From Carya illinoinensis (Eukaryota > Streptophyta > Magnoliopsida > Fagales > Juglandaceae), in NCBI RefSeq assembly GCF_018687715.1, contig NC_056760.1, positions 4,129,501 through 4,193,500 on the forward strand: a DNA stretch of 64,000 bases, in the 5' to 3' direction. Under the pieces are notes generated by a model that saw nothing but the letters and a program-made list of their open reading frames with translations, searched no databases and was not told the DNA's origin. Below, piece after piece: positions 11,893 to 37,268 of the stretch (positions are counted from its first letter, which is position 1; each line of letters starts with the position of its first letter). The position numbers and the translations under genes were made by a program.

Positions 11893-12735
11893 TTTCTTTA
11901 CAGGAAAATCAACACCAGCAAAGAAGTCTCAAACTTGTTGACTATATCGACCAAGTGCTCTTTTCCTTGATCTGAATGTTTAAATTTCTATTGATGTTCA
12001 AAATTTCTTGACTATACCAGAATCCTGAGGACAACTCCTTTATATGGTTTTTGCTGTGGCAACACCACACCATTCAAATTCCTGCTTGAAACGAGAAAAG
12101 CTATTTCCAAGTTGCTGGATGAATTGAAATCTTACTGGTAGATTTCTTTTATCAGAACCAAAACTAATCTTGGATAATCCCACTTAGACGTTCAGGCCTA
12201 CCGATCTAGATATTTTCTTCTAACCCAAAATTGAGGAAAAATAGAACAACATGAGAGAATCTCATGCATACCAGTCTATTTATTTCCTTAGGAGTTCAAA
12301 CACAGCACATGTTTAAAAACAAAATGGTATTCAAATGCAGCTTTGCTTTCTCCGTCCGAGTTTGTTCATCTACCAAAACCAAAAACTAAAGGAAGAAAAA
12401 AAATATAAAGCTTTACAAATTCGAAGTCAACAAAGAACAACATTGTCGGTAAACTACAAGATTTGGCTTCGATCATGGGTTGGGATCGTGTGATTCACTT
12501 GAGTTCCTATCAGTCCAGACCCACCGCAGACTCCAAGACTGATTTCACTCTTAGGCCAGCTGGCATTAATGTTGAGGTCGGGAAACCTTGTAAAATCAGG
12601 AAAAAAAAAATGGAAAAAAGAAGAAGAAGAAGACAAAGAATGCATGAAAAGTGCATGGAATGGAAGCGAGGAAACGGTGAATCACAGCAGCACCTGTCTG
12701 CGTCCACATTTGGCTGAGTTTAATTAATACGAGGA

Positions 12736-12775
<40 letters not shown>

Positions 12776-13175
12776 CATTGATTGGAGTACAGTTGGAGAT
12801 TGATCAGTTTGGTGCCATGCATCCACATACGCATTAATTGTTTTTGGGTGTTGCCAACTTCCCCCCAACGGCCATTAAAATCGGATGAATTTCCGTAGGG
12901 GGAAATGTTTTGGATCTCCTCGTAGCATTGGGAAAGGTCTACCTAAAGCAAGAGTGAAAAGTCTAAGACTACATATTTTGGTTAAGAGTAATGATAGCTA
13001 CCGGTTCTAGATAAGTTTTATATTAAAAAAAGTAAGTCAATTAATAAAAAATAGTTTTTTTTTTTTTTTCACACTTCTTAACATGTGATATACTTTTTTA
13101 CAAAAATTTATAAGAAATTTATCTATTTAAAATTTGTACTCTTTTTGTATAAAGTTAAAGCCATTCAATATATAA
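11893..13175. other. Upstream region of GPDHC1
   Basis: This is non-coding DNA upstream of the GPDHC1 start and should contain its promoter and 5' UTR. A (GA)n microsatellite lies at 12740-12774. I could not assign a transcription start. Small ORFs around 12450-12870 run through purine- or pyrimidine-rich sequence and have no family resemblance. Confidence 0.5.
12740..12774. repeat. (GA)n microsatellite
   Basis: About 17 perfect GA dinucleotides upstream of GPDHC1. Confidence 0.97.
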
Positions 13176-13379
13176 GAGCATCCGCATCGTTCTCACTAAA
13201 ACTCCTTAAAAGCTAAAATATGAACTTTGTAGTCATTAAACTTGTTGGACTGGCTAAAATATAATAGTTGAAGCTATAGTAAGTCCATCACTTTCTTCAT
13301 ATATGGCGAGGTATTATTTAACATCAAAACATTATTTTATTCTAAAATTACATTTCTTTAATTGAAATAACTTATTTCT

Positions 13380-13760
13380 CCCGTGAAACCGTTGTCTCCA
13401 AAACCCTTTTCACTTTCTCTCCCTTCTCCCTCACCGAACATGCCCTTTTATTTTTTTTCCCTGTTTCTCTCTTCTGTTCTCTTCTCTTTTTACTTTCTCT
13501 CCCTTTCTTCATTGCCAAACATCTCCCTTCATTTTTTTTCTCTCCCTTTCTCCATTCCCTTCTCTCCCCTTCTCCCTTCCCTTCTCTCCCCTTTTCACTT
13601 TCTCTCCCTTTCTCCCTTCCCTTCCCTTCTCTCCCCTTCTCCCTTCCCGTCTCTCCCCTTTTCACTTTCTCTCCCTTTCTCCCTCGCCGAACATTTCCCT
13701 TCATTTTTTTCTCCCTGTTTTTCTCTTCCTTTCTCTTTTTCATCTGTTGTCTCTTTGGCC
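13380..13760. repeat. Polypyrimidine tract (CCCTTCTCT-type degenerate repeats)
   Basis: About 380 bases are overwhelmingly C and T on the plus strand, made of variations on TCTCCCTTTCTCCC with embedded T runs. Open frames across it on both strands (Lys/Arg/Glu-rich or Ser/Pro/Phe-rich) are composition artefacts and not genes. Confidence 0.85.
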
Positions 13761-13971
13761 TGACACTCCCTCTCTCCCATTCTGTCAATTTTCTCCATTT
13801 TTTTTCCAATTCTCTTACTATTTTTATTACTCCAGGGTTGTCGAAGTTGGGAATTTGGTACGATGAGAATGAACACTCGATTTGCAAGAGAAAATCGATT
13901 TTAATCAACTAGCCTTATACTTAGGGTTCTATTGTGCTTCACAAAAAGTAATCAACTCTCATTCTCTTCTT

Positions 13972-13987
13972 TCTTTCTTTCTTTCTT

Positions 13988-14023
<36 letters not shown>
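13972..14023. repeat. (CTTT)n followed by poly(T)
   Basis: Several CTTT units run into about 34 consecutive T bases. It lies within the Harbinger-like element. Confidence 0.95.
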
Positions 14024-14904
14024 CGATTTGTAATTTTATTGTTTGGTTTTGGCTTTCGCTTGATCTGTGGCGGTCTGCATCATGTTTGGTTTTCTTGATT
14101 GTCAAGTTGGTGCTTGATCTGTGGCAGTCTCCATCATGTTTGATTTGTTCATGATTTACATGGTGATTGTCTAAATTGGAAGCTGTAACCAAAGTGCAAC
14201 TAGTATATTTTCTCAATTCTACACCATTTTCTTCATTGGCAAGTATGCACAATTTAGATAATTGGCTTCTACAACCCACATGAAAGAGTAACATAGTAGA
14301 ATGAGGATTAATCTGATCTTTAATTTTATTAGTATTTTCATTTGACTTGAGTAATATAGCAAGTACAGCACAAAATACATCACATATAAGAAATTCACCA
14401 AAACATGTATGTAAAAGCATATCGGTGAAAGGTTTAGATTGGACCGCTGAATAAAAAATGACATTCAAATAGTTTCTTCCTTTAAAAGTTTTCTCTGCAG
14501 CTATTGTTGCAAAAGCTTGTGCTACTTCCCATTTGTTGGCTTCAACTTCAATTCTAAATGTAAACCTTGAGTAGAAATAATGTTCATATGGTTGTATATG
14601 TGATTATTGGGTGAATGGTTGGAAAAATATATTTATTGAATAATTAGGTTGAGGGAAAAAATAATTGAAAAATAAGAATTTTATTTTTTAATAAAGTTAT
14701 TTATTAATATATGAAGTGTATTTGTAAAATATTAAAAAAATTATCAAATATTATTAAAATAATTAATATTATATTATTATTTAGAGTTTAAAATAGCTAG
14801 TCCAATGTGGACTAATCTAACTAAAAGTCTATATTATAGTTAAAAGAGCATATTGAAGTTCTATTTTAGACTTGACAATGATTAGGTCATTGCCAATGCT
14901 CTAA

Positions 14905-15809
14905 CCCCACATTACATTATCTATATATTAGTCAAAATATTAATATAATATTATTCATATTTTACAACTATACTAACTATTTGTTAATTAATAATTAGAT
15001 ATAGCAATATTAATAAGCATGCACAAAATAACTTAATTACTATTATTATTGACAATGTTAATTAATAATTAGAGATAGCAGTATTTGAGAATGAAGAGGT
15101 TTTCCTTTATTCTCTCTTTAAAAAATAAAAATAAAAATAAATAAATAAGTTTTTCTTTCCAAAAAAAAAAAAAAAAAACCATTCTACCATGTGTCAGTTA
15201 AAACTTTTGACAAAAGTATGTTCACGTGACAGATTACATGGGTTGTATTTACATAGGACATGCTTGATCTTTCTTTTTTCTAATCTTTTTAACTTTGTTT
15301 ATTTTCGTTTTTTTTTTTTTTTTTTTTAATGTTGTAGTTCTATCATCTATGGTTTTTCAAGTCTTCTTATTTTTTGGATTTTTATTTTCTCCATTTTCTG
15401 ATGGTAAACCAAACACTGTCACACACATGCGAATCCACCCAAATTGAAAAAGGGTAGTTCCAATCCAACCCAACCAAGAATAAGGTAAATCATTTTGAAA
15501 CGGTGGCGAAATATCCCATGAAAAACCGAGAGAAGATGGGAAACAGTGAGACACTTGGACAATAATGGTGGTGGATTGATGGAGTGGCATTCTAAAGAAG
15601 GCGAGCCGGGCCTGGGCCTGGGTCTGGGCCGGGCCCGAGAGAGGTGCAAAGATGACCAGGGAGTGGAGCCAGCATGTAAGCCCAGTGAATGCCATATATC
15701 ACGATATATCACAAAATAAAAAGAAATTCTGGGAAAGGATACAGCAGAGCACACTTGATCTAATCAGCAGCAGAGACTTGAGACAAACAGCAATCCACTG
15801 GCAAAGAGT
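14905..15809. other. Region upstream of SFGH
   Basis: A+T-rich DNA to about 15350, then less A+T-rich sequence leading into the SFGH start. It should hold the promoter and 5' UTR. A G+C-rich GGGCCTGGGCC-type stretch at 15605-15640 lies about 170 bp before the ATG. No gene is supported here. Confidence 0.5.
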
Positions 15810-18800
15810 ATGGAGACCAAACCAACAGAGATCAGTAGCTCGAAGATGTTCGGAGGGTACAACAAGAGGTACAAGCATTTCAGTCCCACACTTGGCTGTT
15901 CCATGACCTTCCACATCTACTTCCCTCCTTCTCCTTCCCCTTCCCACAAATTCCCCGTAAGTCCTCACCCTCATTTCTTTTCCTTTTCATTTCTCATTTC
16001 TGGACGTTACCTAGAGATTTTCTCTAAAGTAATATAGTTCTCGAATTTTAGTGTTTATCCCTTTGTCGCATATTCTATTGTTAAAGTATACGATTAACGC
16101 CTCATTTTGTTATACAGTTAAGAGGAGATAAAAGACAAAATATTTTATTAAAAGTTAAATAAAATATTTTTATAATATAATTTTTTAATATTATTATTAT
16201 TTTTTTTAGGTTTGAAAATGTTGAAATGTTGAAATGTTGAAAAATTATAATGAATTATATGAGATGAGATGTTTGGGTATCCAAACTTTATTTACAAGCT
16301 AATTGATGACTGATGCAACTGAAATTATTGTTTTTAGTTATACAATTAGTCACTATCCCAAGCCTGAACCCAGATTAATCTTAGTTGCTAACTTATGGCC
16401 AAGTTTTTGGCGACCACATTTTTTAAAGGATTTTACAAAAAAACTGATTTTATGGCAATATTTTACCTGGATTCTGTTTGGGTGTTTGCCTGACCCTCTT
16501 CTTTCTTTTTTTTTTTTTAATTTTTTTAAAATTTTTATCATCAGTCGTCTCTCGAAGTGCTATTGTTGACAACAGATTTGTTGTAGTAGGACCTTCAGGA
16601 ACGAACCTCGCATTGAAATGTGAAAATTGTGTAAGATAAACCATGAAAGCAAAAAATTTCACCAACCACAACATTGTAATTTCAATGCCAAATGCGAGAG
16701 CTCTGCGGGCAGAAGTTGGTGTGTGCCCACGGTTTCGAATATCATTATTCAATTTTTTTTTTAATTATTATTTTTGAATAAAAAAAAAAAATCTTGAGAA
16801 GACTCTATTTATGTGGGCCATTGCTTTAGATTTTAATTGTCTTAGAGTCCATGATTTCCTTTTAACAGTTTCTAGTTCTTAAAGAGGTGTATTCATATGT
16901 ATACTTCCGGTGTACCTAGCTTACGCCTATCTTTATATCAATAAAATTTCTTGTTACTTATATAAAAAAATAATAATAATAATCTTGAGATGTGTTATAG
17001 TGAAAAAAAAGGTTTCAAAACTGCAAATTAACCATACCTACTGAAACATATTCAGGAATTGATTTATCATTTTTCTTAATCCTATAATAATATAGTATTT
17101 CATGCATTAGAATGTGTGATAAACACAGTTCAAGAACCTTCTTTCATCAACAAGCAGGTACTTTACTGGCTCTCTGGCCTTACCTGCACAGATGAGAACT
17201 TCATAATCAAGTCAGGAGCTCAACGTGCTGCTTCGAGTGAGGGCGTTGTTTTGATTGCCCCTGATACATCTCCAAGTAAGGCAGCAGCCCTTATTAAATT
17301 AATCTTTTCTTTAATTGATGGTTTGCCATCACATATGTGAATTTGAATGCCAAAATGCCTTATTTTTTACTAGTGTTCAGGAGGTTCAATGCTAAATATC
17401 TTTTAATTGAAATTTCTTTACAGGAGGCCTGAATGTGGAAGGAGAGGCGGACAGCTGGGATTTTGGTGTAGGTATGCAGCGTCGGGCCATTGAGATTTTT
17501 TTTAGGTGCCTTTGATCTATCAAACCATCTTAATTATATGAGAATGCCATGTATTTGGTTCCAGTGTGAATATGCAATTTTCTAGTCGTTTATTTCGAAC
17601 TGCAGGGTAATTTCTTATTTTTCAGGTGAGTACGTAGGGATGTCTTCTATCATGTTTTAGTAACAAATAGATGCTCGTCATAAGCTTCTTTTTTTTATTT
17701 AATATCTACTATTGACAGAAGAGTTAAAATAACTGAATGAAGTATGAAAACTATTTCTTAATTGGCTTCATTTATAATAAATTGTATAAATTAGGAGTAT
17801 ATAAGTGTTATGTTCATAAGACAGCACATATGTTTGTTTCTGTTGTGCAGATACACTAACCTAATTTATAGGTTCATTAAATCGACTAATATGCCACAGT
17901 AATTTTTTCTGATGAATATAACAAATTCTGTTTGGTATACAATACTTGTAAACTTTGGTGCATGCCTCAGCTTCTTTCTAGGGTATTTTTTTTCTAAGCA
18001 AAAGGAGCAGGGTGGGGGGAAATCAGAGGTTGGGTACTCTGAACCTAGACATGACAATAAGCACCTGGGGAGACTCTCAAGAGGGGCCTAAATGGGCCCA
18101 TGGAGAGTCCAAAAAGTAGTGCTGATGTGGGGAACTGCAGATGCTCCCTCAAGACAGACTTGAGCCATAGTGTGACCCATCCCAACTGAGGACAAAGTAG
18201 CACTAAGCTGGTGGGCAAGGATTTGAGCATGAGTGTCATCTCCTTAGCATTATGCCCACAAAACTCATAGCCATGGCCCCCATCCACCAAACCACATGGG
18301 AGTAAGCTCCAAACCACAAAGCGCAACACTTTCGGCGATAATTATTGTTGTTGTTCATTCATGTCAATGAGGATAGCTTGGTCTGTTTTGAAGTCATATA
18401 AACTGAACTTTCATGGGGAGTTTAACTGAGCAGGCGGGGCTTCATTTTTCATAGGCAAGTTTTCAACTCAACTCCCCCAAAAAATGTAAGTAAAAAAAAG
18501 TTGTAAAGTGTGTTGAGATAATCAATAAAAAGGGAAAAGGAAAATGACAGTTTAGAGCTTTGTGGCTATGGCTTCAATACCTGCTAAAGTGAGCACCAGT
18601 TCTCGCTTCTGCTATTATTTTAAGAACACACATTTTGCATTACGTGTGTTGCTAGATTAATCTTTATCAACTAACGTATTAGTGATTTTTCCTCCCAAAC
18701 ATCCTGCTGATAGCAAGCAGTTTAATTATTGGTAGGAAGTAAGTTATCCTTTGGCTGTAGTATTTAATGTATTTGATCTAGAACAGGTGCTGGTTTTTAT

Positions 18801-20421
18801 CTGAATGCTACACAAGAGAAGTGGAAGAACTGGCGTATGTATGACTATATTGTCAAGGAACTGCCAACACTTCTCAGTGAATGTTTCCCACAGCTCGATA
18901 CTTCACGGGCATCCATATCAGGTCATTCAATGGGTGGGCACGGTGCCCTAACAATCTACCTTAAAAACCTGGACAAGTATAAGGTAATTGATGCTAGTCT
19001 TTACTTCCTTTGCACTTGAAGATATAGTATTTCAGCAAATAAACAGAGCTATTGAATTTGTTTGGTAGATTTGATCTTTTGGCTTCTGGTGAAGTTTATT
19101 CAATGTTATAGTTTAGTGTTTTAGAATTATTGGTATCTCTCTCTTGTTTTTTTTTTTTCACCTTAGGAACTCTTGTAATTACTTTGGCTCTTAATTTCTT
19201 TCCTTCTCTCATTTCTCAGTCAGTGTCTGCTTTTTCACCGATTGTGAATCCTACAAACTGTGCCTGGGGCCAGAAGGCTTTCACAAATTATCTAGGTGGA
19301 AACAAAGCTGATTGGGAGGTAATCTTCAAGAAAAATGCTAAAATCACTACTAAATTATATCTTAAGGTTCTTATTTATAACAAGTGAACCTTACAAAAAT
19401 GTAGGAATATGATGCAACTTGCCTGATTTCAAAGTTTCATGATGTACCTGCCACAATTCTGATTGATCAGGTAAAATATTATAGCCTTAGATTACTTTCA
19501 CTGGGCACATATGATTTTTTTTACTTTTCTCATAAGTTGAAAAAGAAAATTAGTAGGTGATTGCAGCAGGCTAATAGTGATTTACCAGACAAGAACGATG
19601 AGCAAAAGTACCTCTCTTGCAGGGATAATAATCTAATGTGGTGTTGATTACTTGCTTGTAAGCATAAAATAAAAAAATAAGAAATCTCAAAGTAACAATA
19701 TGAGGTGACTGATCTTGAAGCCTCTGCTGGAGGTTTGGATTCAATAATTGATGAACTATGATGGGATGAGGCTCCTCGCTCCAAGTCATTTAAATATTGC
19801 ATCAATTCTTTGATTGGAATAAGAAGTTTTGTCATGGTTATTTTTATTTTTTATCATCATTATTTTTCTTTATTTATTTATTTATTTATTTGTTTGAGTT
19901 TTGCATCTTGTAATTCATATAATGGATTGGTACCTAGATGAAAGGAACTTGAAATTTATGGAATAAGTTTAGAAAGGGCTCATTGGCTGGGAGGATCGTG
20001 TTGAAGTTCTTTAGGAATTGTACCCATCAAAAAGTTCTTTAGCAATTGTGGGAGAGTAGAGGAAGTCAATGAATTATGCATGCTCTGCAAAATGAAATAA
20101 AATCTGTGGATGGTTTTGATTTCTATTTGTAAATGAACTCTCTCTTGTTGCTGCGGCTGCTGCTTTATTTTTTATTTTATTGGTATGCATTTCTCCTTTA
20201 TCCTCTTCTAATTTACTGCCTGATTTGTGCAGGGGGAGGATGACAAATTTTTGCACGATCAGTTGCTGCCCCAGAAGTTTGAAGAGGCATGCAGGATTGC
20301 TAATGTTCCACTCCTTCTGAGGTTGCAACCTGGTTATGATCACTCTTACAATTTTATTGCCACCTTCATTGATGATCATATCCGCCACCATGCTCAAGCT
20401 CTTAACCTTTCAAGAATCTAG
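15810..20421 (+). CDS. SFGH: S-formylglutathione hydrolase (esterase D family)
   Basis: Seven exons: 15810-15956, 17158-17275, 17424-17471, 18787-18983, 19220-19318, 19405-19470 and 20233-20421. They join to 864 nt (287 aa) with GT-AG introns and matching phases. The enzyme hydrolyses S-formylglutathione to formate and glutathione, the last step of glutathione-dependent formaldehyde detoxification in the cytosol. The alpha/beta-hydrolase nucleophile motif GHSMGG places the catalytic serine near residue 152. The acid lies in GEDDKF (Asp 228/229) and the histidine in GYDHSY (His 262). [14 protein letters not shown] is a family signature. Length fits the ~284-aa Arabidopsis protein. No targeting peptide is visible. 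Exon 3 is only 48 nt. The start ATG is the first in frame with homologous N-terminal sequence. Confidence 0.95.
16105..16288. repeat. MITE remnant (copy 3) in SFGH intron 1
   Basis: It shares the TATAATATAATTTTTTAATAT core, GGTTTGAAAA and the GAGATGAGATGTTTGGGTATCCAAAC right end with the MITE at 415-822. The left end is degenerate and no target duplication was found. Confidence 0.5.
16893..16972 (+). mobile_element. LINE/SINE 3' tail fragment in SFGH intron 1
   Basis: A short segment reading TGTATACTTCCGGTGTACC, then ATCAATAAAATTTCTTGTTA, ending in an A-rich tail. It is the same sequence family, in the opposite orientation, as the insertion at 22072-22217, which has clean target duplications. 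It is a 5'-truncated non-LTR retroelement end. Confidence 0.55.
18000..18330. other. G+C-richer block in SFGH intron 3, nature unknown
   Basis: About 330 bp in the long intron between exons 17424-17471 and 18787-18983 is clearly richer in G and C than its surroundings. It is open on the minus strand for 94 codons (18329-18045). The hypothetical product has no motif I recognise, and no terminal repeats were found. It could be a fragment of an inserted element. Confidence 0.35.
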
Positions 20422-21638
20422 AACACAGTTCTGGACTATGGACCACTTGTGCTTATAACTAAATTATTTCGGTTTTCCCATGAGAATGTTATGTTCAGAA
20501 TACCTAGACCATGAAAATGATCGTACTTAAGATGTCTGATTATGTGCTAGACTTGGAATGAGTGAGAGTCTAGCCAATTAGTGACCCTGGCTAAATGTTC
20601 AGTATCCAGAGACAACGGATTCGACACCTATGCATTTTATTAAAACCGTGTGCTTAGAATCCTGTGATGTGTAAAATATATTACCTTCTCAGAATGTACG
20701 TTTTATTTCTCTTGAAAAGTGTTGAAAGTATTTTGGTTGTGTTGTGGCAACTGACAAACTGGAGAAATTAAATCATTGAGAAAGTAGTAACATGCTGGAG
20801 CGTCCTTGCGATCTGCGACGCACAAATTGTGTCGAACAAAAGCATGGAGCTCTTACTCTTGTGTGGCATCAGAACCTGTAAAAGTGCGCATATCCGTGAC
20901 CTTTGAACTTCCCCAGTAGAAGGGCGCGGTATAACTTATAAACACATTCTTTTACTTATTTGCCAAATTGTGCATTTGCTAGTCATTGTGTCTAGGGGTG
21001 GCTCCGGATTGTTTTTGAGGTGACTAATCAGGCCACAGGCCAGGCCAAGCCAATCCTAAAGCCTTCCCAGGTTTGTTTAACCTAACCACAGATGTTCGCC
21101 ATCCCTGAACAAAGATGACCTTCAACCAGATTATAATACATAAGTCCTTTGGAAAAGCTTCTATTTGCATATATATAACTTCTTGATAAGAAGATATAAC
21201 TGAATTTTGAGAAGCTATTACATTGTCTAACTTGGGAACAGTGAGAGAGACGGAGACAGAGAGACAAAGAAAGGCTAGGAGATTTTGTCATTGAAATAAC
21301 TTTCCTAGCCTACGACATTTTGAATTGATGCTTACATTGCAAAATCAAGAATATGTAGTTTGTGCAGCCAAAATAATGAGGAAGAGTGGAGAACGCATCT
21401 GTACATACTCATTCGCTTGTGCGCAGCAAGGGAATGTAGAACTAATTCCTCAATATATACAAAACATCATTCGCTTCACTCGCTTTACAGTTGCTTCTAT
21501 TATCTATAGCACCCATAAATGGACCAGGAAAAATAATTCCGCTTCCCTGGTTATCCAATGGACCCCTGTAATTACTAATTGAACGGAACGACAGCCTGAT
21601 CAATTAATGAAGTCTCTCTCTTTACCTACTTCCAAATA
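20422..21638. other. Convergent intergenic region between SFGH and INO80
   Basis: 3' flanks of two convergent genes. It should hold both 3' UTRs. I see no repeat, RNA gene or supported ORF. Confidence 0.55.
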
Positions 21639-34027
<12,389 letters not shown>

Positions 34028-37000
34028 GTGCGTTGGCGCGAATAGGCTCCAAAGCTGACCGTAGGAGACGAAATCCTAGCTCTCCGAAGAGCATGGAGAA
34101 TTGGTTGATTAAGAGATAAAAAGAATAATAAAGCCCTAACCCTAGAGCAGTCCTGAGAGGACAAGAGAAAGGGAAAGGAATGCGGTGTGCGTAGGATAAG
34201 GGGAGGTAGTGAGAGTGATCGTAGACACACAGGGTGCAGGTGGCATCGCTGGTGGCTAACGTGCAGGAAATGGGTGACATTCGTTACCGTGCGCTACTTT
34301 GAGCTTTCCTAAATTCTTTTTATTTATTTCTCTTTTTAAATTAATTTCAATATTTTTGGCCACAGCGAGACCGGAGAGGCAGGTTTCGAGTAGACTCCTC
34401 TCTCCTCTGTATCTCTTGGCCTCTCTGCCTCGCAACTGTATTTTTATTTTTATTTTTTCAGTATCGCAACGGTATTGACTCTATTGAAAGCTTCGGGATC
34501 GGTTTCCTAGTGTCTGCGATCCGGTCCGGTCTTGTCCGCTTTCCCATAGCAAACCTGTTTTCAATTTTTTTCAGAGAATTATTTTACGAGAAAAACTTCC
34601 AATTTGTTTGTCTATTTTTTTTTTGCAAATAACAGTTTTTCAATAAAAAAATGCCGCATGTGTCCCATTTTATCTTCACAGTAACCACACCCTAGCCTAG
34701 CCTTCACAGGAACCAAAAAAAACACCCCACCAGAATTCCTCCTCTCCCCCGCCATCCTCTCGAGGCGAACCCCATCACTCGTGGACTCTCCCTCTCTCTT
34801 GAAACCCAGCACCGGCGTTATCTCCTTACTCGTGATCCTCCCCCTCTCTCGCAACCCATAACCAAAAGCCCTCCCCCTTGCTCGCAACCACAACCAGGGA
34901 GACATAGAGGGAGAGAGAGGTTGGTGTGTGTTAGAAAACTGTAAAATTCTTAGATTTAAATGAAGAAATGAAAGAGAAAAGAGAGAGAGATATATATATA
35001 CAGTTCTATGGTGGAACTGTCACTTTGAAGTGATTTTAATTTCAAAACTTGAGACTGGATAGACTTTTTTGCATCTGCATTCTTTTAAAAGAAAGGGGAA
35101 AAAAAACACAAACTTAGAACCTAATTGGTGGCTAGTGCATGTTTGTTTTTTGGCCATTTTAGGAAGTGATTGGTGATCAGATTGATAGTGATTGTTGTGG
35201 CTAAATCACTGCTATGAACGATGGTGATAAACAACTCCCAATCGGCGGAACTTGGTGGCTAAATCAATGTTGTGGACTCTTGCAGTGACGGACCTTCATG
35301 GTCAACAAACCTTGGTGGGTGACAGAACTAGGTGTGGCAAGTGGCAACTCCGTTGTGCAATTGTGTGGTCGACTAAACTAGTCTGGCACCGGCAACGATC
35401 TCCAAACTTGGCATATGGTAAAAGACTGTCGGGCGGCAGAAGGATGAATAAAGATACTAACGAAATCATGGAATTATCAGGCGCAGTAGTCTTACGTTAA
35501 TTTGTGTTAGGATAATGCTTTGGCCACCGCGATGGGGGCACTGCCGGTTTTTTCTTTTTTTTTTTTCTTTCTTCTTTCTCTTTTTTCTTGATACTTAAGA
35601 AAAAATTGTTTAATATTATTATAAATCAAAAAAAAAAAAATTTTGCCTAACAGGAGCGAAAGCCACCAACGGTATCTCTAGAGCCATCATTTGTATTAAG
35701 TTACTGACGTGGAGGCTGTTAAAGTCAATATAATAGGCCGATCGCTCTAAAGTGAAACTATTATTTTATTTTACTTATTCTACGATAAATGATAATTATA
35801 GAGTACGTAAGAATTAATCATTTATTTAAAAAATGTAAAATGAGATTCACATAAAAAATAATAATTATGGACTCTTCTTTTTCAAAAAGAGTATATAATA
35901 TTTGTACAATCTATAATTATATCTACATCACTTAAATATAGTAAATTAAGATTTATAAAATTTAATTATTAAATTTTTTTAAATGAAATAATGTAACGTA
36001 AGTTTTTAATTAGGTGGGTTATCCATGCTAGTTTATAAATATAATTTTTCTTTTTTAAAATAACGTTACAACAATAGCACTATAATTTTTTTTCTTTTTA
36101 TCATTTCATTTTAGGTTATGGAATATGATATCATTTAGGGCCTATTTAGGGTTGCATTAGGACTCTTAAAAAGTGTTTGAATCGCCTCAAAAGCTCTTTA
36201 ATATAAAGATTAGACTGTTTAGATATTATATATTAAAATATTTTTAATTTTAAATAAGTTAAAAAATTACATTTGAAAGTATGTTTGAGGAAGATTATCA
36301 TTTATGTTTTTCCAAATATATGGAATATAGTTTCAATTTTAAAAAGCATATTAATATGCAAAAATATCCATGTAAATTTTAGATAATTATAACTTTCAAA
36401 TATTTATAAATATGATAATGATTTTTATGTCATTTCTACTTCATAAGCCCATTTTTTACTTTATTTTTAAATAAATATAACATATTTAAAAGTATTTTAA
36501 ATATATTATTATCAAACAGTAAATAACATTTTAATAATCAAACTTATTACGTAAGCTATGAGCTACAATTCCAAACATGCACTTAATACTTTGTGCTTAC
36601 AATTACCCTTCTTTTGGGTCTTCAATGAGATAAATAAATCAAGATCATTTTTGGCAAACATAATGTCCGATTTAGAAACAGTGCTCTGTCGTTGAAGGCT
36701 TGAAGCCCATAGGAACCAGATTCGGTTGCAGCGTTGGGCAATTCAAAATTGTCTAATGGACCAATATATTGTGGGCCATTAGTTTTTTTTTTTTTCAATA
36801 TTTAGATAAGGGCTATTAGGTATTGAATTACTCTAATTTAAACCTCCATTATGCCGTCTTATTTTAACCACTTATATATTTTTTAATATTTTTATTTTTT
36901 TAGTTTGTAACTGTTTGTGTCCCAACATCTACTTGCTATGATCACTGGTCGAGTTTGAAGTTCAAATCCTAAACTGATGGGAAACATAGGAGGATGTCCA

Positions 37001-37028
37001 TAAAATTACTAACAAAAAGACTTATAAG
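34028..37028. other. 3-kb intergenic region upstream of INO80
   Basis: The first few hundred bases should contain the INO80 promoter and 5' UTR. The stretch 34640-34910 is comparatively C+T-rich. From 35600 onward it is very A+T-rich. The segment 36137-36590 begins GGGCCTATTTAGGGTTGCATTAG and ends near CTACAATTCCAAACATGCAC, a weak inverted pair that may mark an old MITE. No gene is supported. Confidence 0.5.
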
Positions 37029-37252
37029 TGTTACCGTATACAATTAATTAGATGTTGTATAGATTGCTATTAGCTGTATATATTATGTTACCATGTATAG
37101 ATGCTGATTTTTAAGAATCAGTTAGACACTGTGTATGGCACGTACCTTTGTGTATAGATGGAATGAACGACATGAAGTGAATCCAATTGAACACAGAATC
37201 ATTTTCCAGAAAGGTCTCTCAGTTTCTCTTGGGTTTTCTGAGTATTTTGACA
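37029..37252 (+). repeat. Copia-2 5' LTR
   Basis: 224 bp, TG...CA, followed at once by the primer-binding site. Confidence 0.92.
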
Positions 37253-37268
37253 TGGTATCAAGAGCAGG
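37253..37268 (+). other. Copia-2 primer-binding site
   Basis: TGGTATCAAGAGCAGG resembles the initiator tRNA-Met complement with one extra A. Confidence 0.8.

Larger units (their letters stand above)
13176..14901. mobile_element. PIF/Harbinger-like non-autonomous DNA transposon (1.7 kb)
   Basis: The left end starts GAGCATCCGCATCGT and the right end, read in reverse, starts GAGCATTGGCAATGA, and both are flanked by TAA (13173-13175 and 14902-14904). A TAA-type 3-bp duplication is typical of PIF/Harbinger insertions. The inverted similarity continues inward for about 100 bp: left ATGAACTTTG and GTTGGACTGGCTAAAATA match the complement of right-hand sequence around 14790-14870. No transposase ORF is present. 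The interior holds a long pyrimidine tract, a 34-base poly(T) run and A+T-rich filler. Confidence 0.65.

Noticed and set aside
13372..13908. 178-codon Lys/Arg/Glu-rich open frame on the minus strand
   Set aside because: It is a read-through of the homopyrimidine tract, with no domain and opposite-strand frames equally open.
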